Shown here piece after piece: positions 25,409 through 28,054 of a stretch of DNA of 28,054 bases. The notes beneath the pieces were generated by a model. It did not search any database. It saw only the letters and a program-made list of their open reading frames with translations, and had not been told where the DNA came from. The position numbers and the translations under genes were made by a program. Each line of letters begins with the position of its first letter. Position 1 is the first letter of the stretch. Source of the DNA: CAYSBE01 sp046309355 (GTDB lineage: Bacteria > Bacteroidota > Bacteroidia > UKL13-3); NCBI GenBank assembly GCA_046309355.1, contig JBKCPL010000065.1:1-28054 (forward strand), written 5' to 3'.

Positions 25409-25807
25409 ATGTCATTTAAACGCAAAACCAAAATCAAGCCCGACTTTAACATGGCGTCCATGACTGACCTCGTGTTTCTGTTGCTGATTTTTTTTATGAT
25501 TACCTCTACCCTGGTTAGTCCCAATGCCATAAAAGTAAGCCTGCCCAAAGCAAACTCGCAAGTGACAACAAAAACTACCCTTTCGGTAAGTGTGACTCCC
25601 GAACTGAAATACTTTGTTGACGGTACTGAAGTAACCAAAGAAATGCTCGAATCATCCGTAAACAGTGCATTGGTGAAATTGGCTGCACAAGATCCTGTAA
25701 TTTCGTTGAATATTGACAAGACAGTAGCCGTTGAGCATCTGGTGTACGTAATGCAAACCTGCAATAAACTGAATGCAAAAGTCGTTTTAGCTACACAGCC
25801 TGAATAA
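25409..25807 (+). CDS. exbD: ExbD/TolR-family protein
   Basis: This 132-residue protein has a short cytoplasmic N-terminus, one membrane helix (MTDLVFLLLIFFMITSTL, about 18..36) and a periplasmic domain. D20 in ASMTDLVFLL is the family's proton-carrying aspartate. The periplasmic part has two alpha/beta units (VSVTPELKYFVDG and VISLNIDKTVAVEHLVYVM), as in ExbD and TolR. It couples proton flow through ExbB to movement of TonB. Its size is normal. It is 11 bases after exbB and 3 bases before the tonB gene, so the three are one unit. Confidence 0.92.
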   Translation: MSFKRKTKIKPDFNMASMTDLVFLLLIFFMITSTLVSPNAIKVSLPKANSQVTTKTTLSVSVTPELKYFVDGTEVTKEMLESSVNSALVKLAAQDPVISLNIDKTVAVEHLVYVMQTCNKLNAKVVLATQPE

Positions 25808-25810
25808 AAC

Positions 25811-26629
25811 ATGATAACAGCCGAAGTACAACAAAAACAGGAAAGCCGCAACCGACTTATTGGTATTGCTATGACCATCGTGATTCACGCGTTGCTGCTG
25901 CTGCTGTTGCTTTGGTATATGCTTACTCCACCTAACCCACCCATCGAATATGGGGGCATGGAACTTTCGGTAAGTCTGGGCGAAATAAATGCAGGCGGAC
26001 CAAGCCCGATACCGGTAGAAGAACCACAACCCGTAACTCCATCACCTGTTGAAGAGGTGGAAGAAGCCGTAGCTACACAGGATATAGAAGAAGCTCCCAC
26101 AGTAAAACCCGTTATAAAACCGCAAGCTGTCAAAAAACCTGTTAAGGTGACAAAGCCTGTAGAACAACCGCGAAAGGTAGACGAACGCGCATTGTTTAAA
26201 AAGAAAACAACCAATGAGGGAGCGAGTGGATTCGGTGATGGTGAAATTCCCGGAAACGAAGGCCGTGCAGACGGACAGGCGGACGGCAGCCCCGATGGAA
26301 ACGGCACAGGTAACGGCTTAGGCGGAAATGGAACCGGAACCGGTGGAGGCGATGGATTTTCATACGACTTGAAAGGACGTAAACTAGAACTAAGGCCTAC
26401 GGTTATTGACAATTCGAGAGAGACCGGAAAAGTGGTTGTGCGCATAGTGGTTGATAAAAATGGTCGGGTTATTAAAGCCGAACCCGGACAAAAAGGTACT
26501 ACTACACCAAGCAGACTATTGTGGGAAAAAGCTGAACAAGGTGCACGCGAGGCCCGATTTTCAGCACGCACCGATGGAGCCGAAGAACAATACGGTACCA
26601 TGACGTTTATATTTAAGTACAAGCCCTGA
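25811..26629 (+). CDS. tonB: TonB-like energy transducer
   Basis: This 272-residue protein has a membrane helix at about 16..38 with T22-x3-H26 (in AMTIVIHALLL), the counterpart of the S-x3-H motif that couples TonB to ExbB-ExbD. It is followed by a Pro/Glu/Val/Lys-rich linker (about 60..125), a Gly/Asp/Asn-rich stretch (about 137..183) and a C-terminal domain (LRPTVIDNSRETGKVVVRIVV to GTMTFIFKYKP). The YP loop of E. coli TonB is not seen, which also fits TolA-like or divergent TonB domains of Bacteroidota. It should span the periplasm to contact outer-membrane receptors or barrels, perhaps the two encoded upstream. The gene starts 3 bases after exbD and ends the operon before a convergent gene. 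Confidence 0.9.
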   Translation: MITAEVQQKQESRNRLIGIAMTIVIHALLLLLLLWYMLTPPNPPIEYGGMELSVSLGEINAGGPSPIPVEEPQPVTPSPVEEVEEAVATQDIEEAPTVKPVIKPQAVKKPVKVTKPVEQPRKVDERALFKKKTTNEGASGFGDGEIPGNEGRADGQADGSPDGNGTGNGLGGNGTGTGGGDGFSYDLKGRKLELRPTVIDNSRETGKVVVRIVVDKNGRVIKAEPGQKGTTTPSRLLWEKAEQGAREARFSARTDGAEEQYGTMTFIFKYKP

Positions 26630-26634
26630 CATAG

Positions 26635-26666
26635 ATTAACAGGTGGCATTGTGCACCTGAGTTAAT
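26635..26666 (+). terminator. Inverted repeat after tonB, possible terminator
   Basis: CAGGTG (26640..26645) and CACCTG (26654..26659) pair around an 8-base loop; with a 2-base bulge the stem continues as ATTAA (26635..26639) with TTAAT (26662..26666). It begins 6 bases after the tonB stop, and a short T run (TTTTT) follows a few bases on. Position and shape suit an end-of-operon terminator; the T run is short and not adjacent. Confidence 0.45.
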
Positions 26667-26743
26667 TGCCGATTTTTGAGTATTGGACGCATTTGCACAA
26701 CGCAGTTACCACATAGTTGTGATCGTAAGTAAATTGGATGGGT

Positions 26744-26779
26744 AGTAATCAAAAAGTTGTTGTTTTACCCTTGATTACT
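26744..26779. repeat. 9-base perfect inverted repeat between convergent genes
   Basis: AGTAATCAA (26744..26752) and TTGATTACT (26771..26779) are exact reverse complements with an 18-base loop. The element lies between the 3' ends of tonB and the secreted-protein gene, so it could act as a terminator on either strand, in particular for the minus-strand gene 47 bases away. It is AT-rich and lacks a clear T run, so the role is uncertain. Confidence 0.4.
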
Positions 26780-26825
26780 GAAATGGTATCTCTAGAAAAT
26801 TATGCTTAAGGAAACTACAGATTTA

Positions 26826-28054
26826 TTATTTCTGTTTTATCAGTTTTATGGGTTGAGATAAATGATTCACCAGTGTTAAAAAGTACATTCCATTGCTTAG
26901 TTCATCCAAATCTATGATATCATCTTCAACAGTAATTACACCACTAAGTACTACTTTCCCTTTTGTGTCAGTTAAACGGTATTGTTTTCCAATAAGTCGA
27001 TTATCAACTTTTAGTTTAACAGAGCTTTTGGTGGGATTAGGATATATCTGAATTGCATGGTCTTTATCGATGTCTTGAACTCCAACGTTGAGTACACTTA
27101 AATTCAAGGCAGAACTATCTTTACACCCCTGTGCACTTGTAACTTCAACTTGAATTTGCCCAGTACCGGCATTTATCCACTGCACAATAACTGAATTTGT
27201 ACCCTGTCCGCTAACTATAATTCCGTTCTGTATAGTCCAGTTATAGCTTGTATTTAATTGCTGTGTTACGGTATATGTATAGTTTGTAACCGGATAAAGA
27301 CTTGTTTGAGGTCCGAGTATAGTATCGGCTACAGGATTTGAATTTACCGTTAAATTCAATGTCGCTGTACTGTCACAACCTACTGCATTGGTTAATCCCG
27401 TTTTCGTTTGCGTGCCTGCTGAAGTAAATGTGAGACCGTTCCACACATACGGCAAGTCGCTTGGGCAAATGCTCACATTCGTTGTAGAAGAACTGGTCGA
27501 CTTCACCGTTAAGTTCAATGTCGCTGAACTGTCGCATCCTACCGCATTGGTTAATCCCGTTTTCGTTTGCGTACCTGCTGCCGTAAATGTAAGTCCGTTC
27601 CACACATACGGCAAGTCGCTTGGACAAATGCTTAGGTTAGTTGTAGAAGAACTGGTCGATTTCACCGTTAAGTTCAATGTCGCTGAACTGTCGCATCCTA
27701 CCGCATTGGTGAATCCGGTTTTTGTTTGCGTGCCTGCTGAAGTAAACGTGAGTCCATTCCACACATACGGCAAGTCGCTTGGACAAATGCTCACATTCGT
27801 TGTAGAAGAACTGGTCGATTTCACCGTTAAGTTCAATGTCGCTGAGCTGTCGCATCCTACTGCATTGGTGAATCCGGTTTTTGTTTGTGTGCCTGCTGCC
27901 GTAAACGTGAGTCCGTTCCATACATAGGGCAACGCACTTGGACAAATACTTAGGTTAGAGGTAGAAGAAGTTGGTACTTTAACTAGTCCATTTAATGGCA
28001 AGTTCTGAGTTGCAGCCCAAGTACTAGTACAAGTAATGCTGCCGGAGGGTGTAC
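26826..28054 (-). CDS. Repeat-containing T9SS-secreted protein, C-terminal part (5' end outside window)
   Basis: The frame is open to the window edge, so 408 C-terminal residues are visible and the start lies beyond 28054; an in-frame TTG at 28001 is not a true start. There are four near-identical 53-residue repeats (the SICPS, LPYVWNG and TQTKTG core, ending CDSSATLNLTV), each with two cysteines that may form a disulfide. A PKD-like Ig domain follows (YNWTIQNGIIVSGQGTNSVIV to SAQGCKDSSALNLSV). The end is a T9SS type A sorting domain: IQIYPNP, then YRLTDTKGKVVLSG and NGMYFLTLV. The protein should be exported by the Por system and attached to or released from the cell surface. An adhesion role is plausible for such repeat proteins but not shown. 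Confidence 0.87.
   Translation of the reverse strand, partial: TPSGSITCTSTWAATQNLPLNGLVKVPTSSTSNLSICPSALPYVWNGLTFTAAGTQTKTGFTNAVGCDSSATLNLTVKSTSSSTTNVSICPSDLPYVWNGLTFTSAGTQTKTGFTNAVGCDSSATLNLTVKSTSSSTTNLSICPSDLPYVWNGLTFTAAGTQTKTGLTNAVGCDSSATLNLTVKSTSSSTTNVSICPSDLPYVWNGLTFTSAGTQTKTGLTNAVGCDSTATLNLTVNSNPVADTILGPQTSLYPVTNYTYTVTQQLNTSYNWTIQNGIIVSGQGTNSVIVQWINAGTGQIQVEVTSAQGCKDSSALNLSVLNVGVQDIDKDHAIQIYPNPTKSSVKLKVDNRLIGKQYRLTDTKGKVVLSGVITVEDDIIDLDELSNGMYFLTLVNHLSQPIKLIKQK
27345..27980 (-). repeat. Four tandem 159-bp coding repeats
   Basis: Four copies of a 159-bp unit (53 codons, in frame) lie at 27822..27980, 27663..27821, 27504..27662 and 27345..27503. The third to the first unit match closely in DNA as well as protein. 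Units alternate between two forms: N-L-S-I-C with F-T-A-A-G, and N-V-S-I-C with F-T-S-A-G, so copies 1 and 3 are alike and copies 2 and 4 are alike. This shows the repeat grew by copying a two-unit block of about 318 bp. More copies may lie beyond the edge, although the 23 residues upstream of unit 1 are not repeat-like. Confidence 0.92.

Noticed and set aside
25892..25914. CTG-rich run that could be a trinucleotide microsatellite
   Set aside because: It encodes the leucine-rich membrane helix of TonB and is too short to be more than codon choice.
25885..26649. 254-codon open frame on the minus strand opposite tonB
   Set aside because: It is a proline/serine-rich shadow of the Gly- and Pro-rich tonB sequence, with no domain, while tonB has a membrane helix and a clear place in the exbB-exbD-tonB unit.
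27388..27927. Open frame of 179 codons on the plus strand, antisense to the repeats
   Set aside because: It is a shadow created by the repeated DNA: the minus-strand frame has repeats with domain-like protein and a T9SS sorting domain, while this frame has no recognisable features and mirrors the 53-codon period.
27345..27980. CRISPR-like spacing of regular repeats
   Set aside because: The repeats are 159-bp contiguous in-frame coding units with no spacers or cas genes.

Overview
The window comes from a Bacteroidota (Bacteroidetes) genome of moderate GC. The evidence is a secreted protein with a type IX secretion (T9SS) type A C-terminal domain, a TonB-dependent receptor with an N-terminal carboxypeptidase-regulatory-like domain, a membrane protein joining an HU-CCDC81-like domain to a SPOR domain, no Shine-Dalgarno sequences at the starts inspected, and a GTTG-N19-TATTTTTG promoter of the Bacteroidota -33/-7 type. 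Genus cannot be told.

Region 1 (1..16210, all minus strand) is one tightly packed Wzx/Wzy-type surface polysaccharide operon read from 16210 towards 1. In transcription order it encodes: an outer-membrane export protein with about six SLBB domains; two tandem FdtA/WxcM-like cupins; a left-handed beta-helix acyltransferase; a TviB/WbpO-like UDP-HexNAc 6-dehydrogenase; an FdtB/QdtB-like aminotransferase; a Wzz-type chain-length protein without a kinase domain; a WbpE/WlbC-like aminotransferase; a WbpB/WlbA-like Gfo/Idh dehydrogenase; a WbpP/TviC-like 4-epimerase; a WzxE-like flippase; a GT-B-like glycosyltransferase; an EpsG/Wzy-like polymerase; then a GT4, a GT2 and the start of another GT4-like enzyme cut by the window edge. 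Nine of the gene junctions are 4-base ATGA overlaps. The enzymes suggest a repeat unit with a HexNAc uronic acid, possibly a 2,3-diamino uronic acid, plus a 3-amino-3,6-dideoxyhexose (Fuc3N or Qui3N type). The dTDP-glucose genes and the initiating transferase would lie outside.

Region 2 (16211..16386) is the divergent intergenic region. It holds a good promoter for the polysaccharide operon and a possible operator over its -33 box.

Region 3 (16387..26629, plus strand) is an envelope-energisation block: a TonB-dependent receptor, a 1007-residue TPR protein, a plugless beta-barrel, an HU-CCDC81/SPOR membrane protein, then ExbB, ExbD and TonB. A proton-driven ExbB-ExbD motor with TonB, next to a periplasmic TPR protein and a SPOR (septal peptidoglycan) protein, looks more like a Tol-Pal-type envelope or division system than a plain nutrient importer. 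This is the most interesting part of the window.

Region 4 (26630..28054) is a convergent intergenic region with two inverted repeats, followed by the 3' end of a large minus-strand gene for a T9SS-secreted protein. That protein has four 53-residue repeats, a PKD-like domain and a sorting domain. Its 5' end lies beyond the window. No RNA genes, insertion sequences or CRISPR arrays were seen, and no gene-free stretch exceeds 300 bases.
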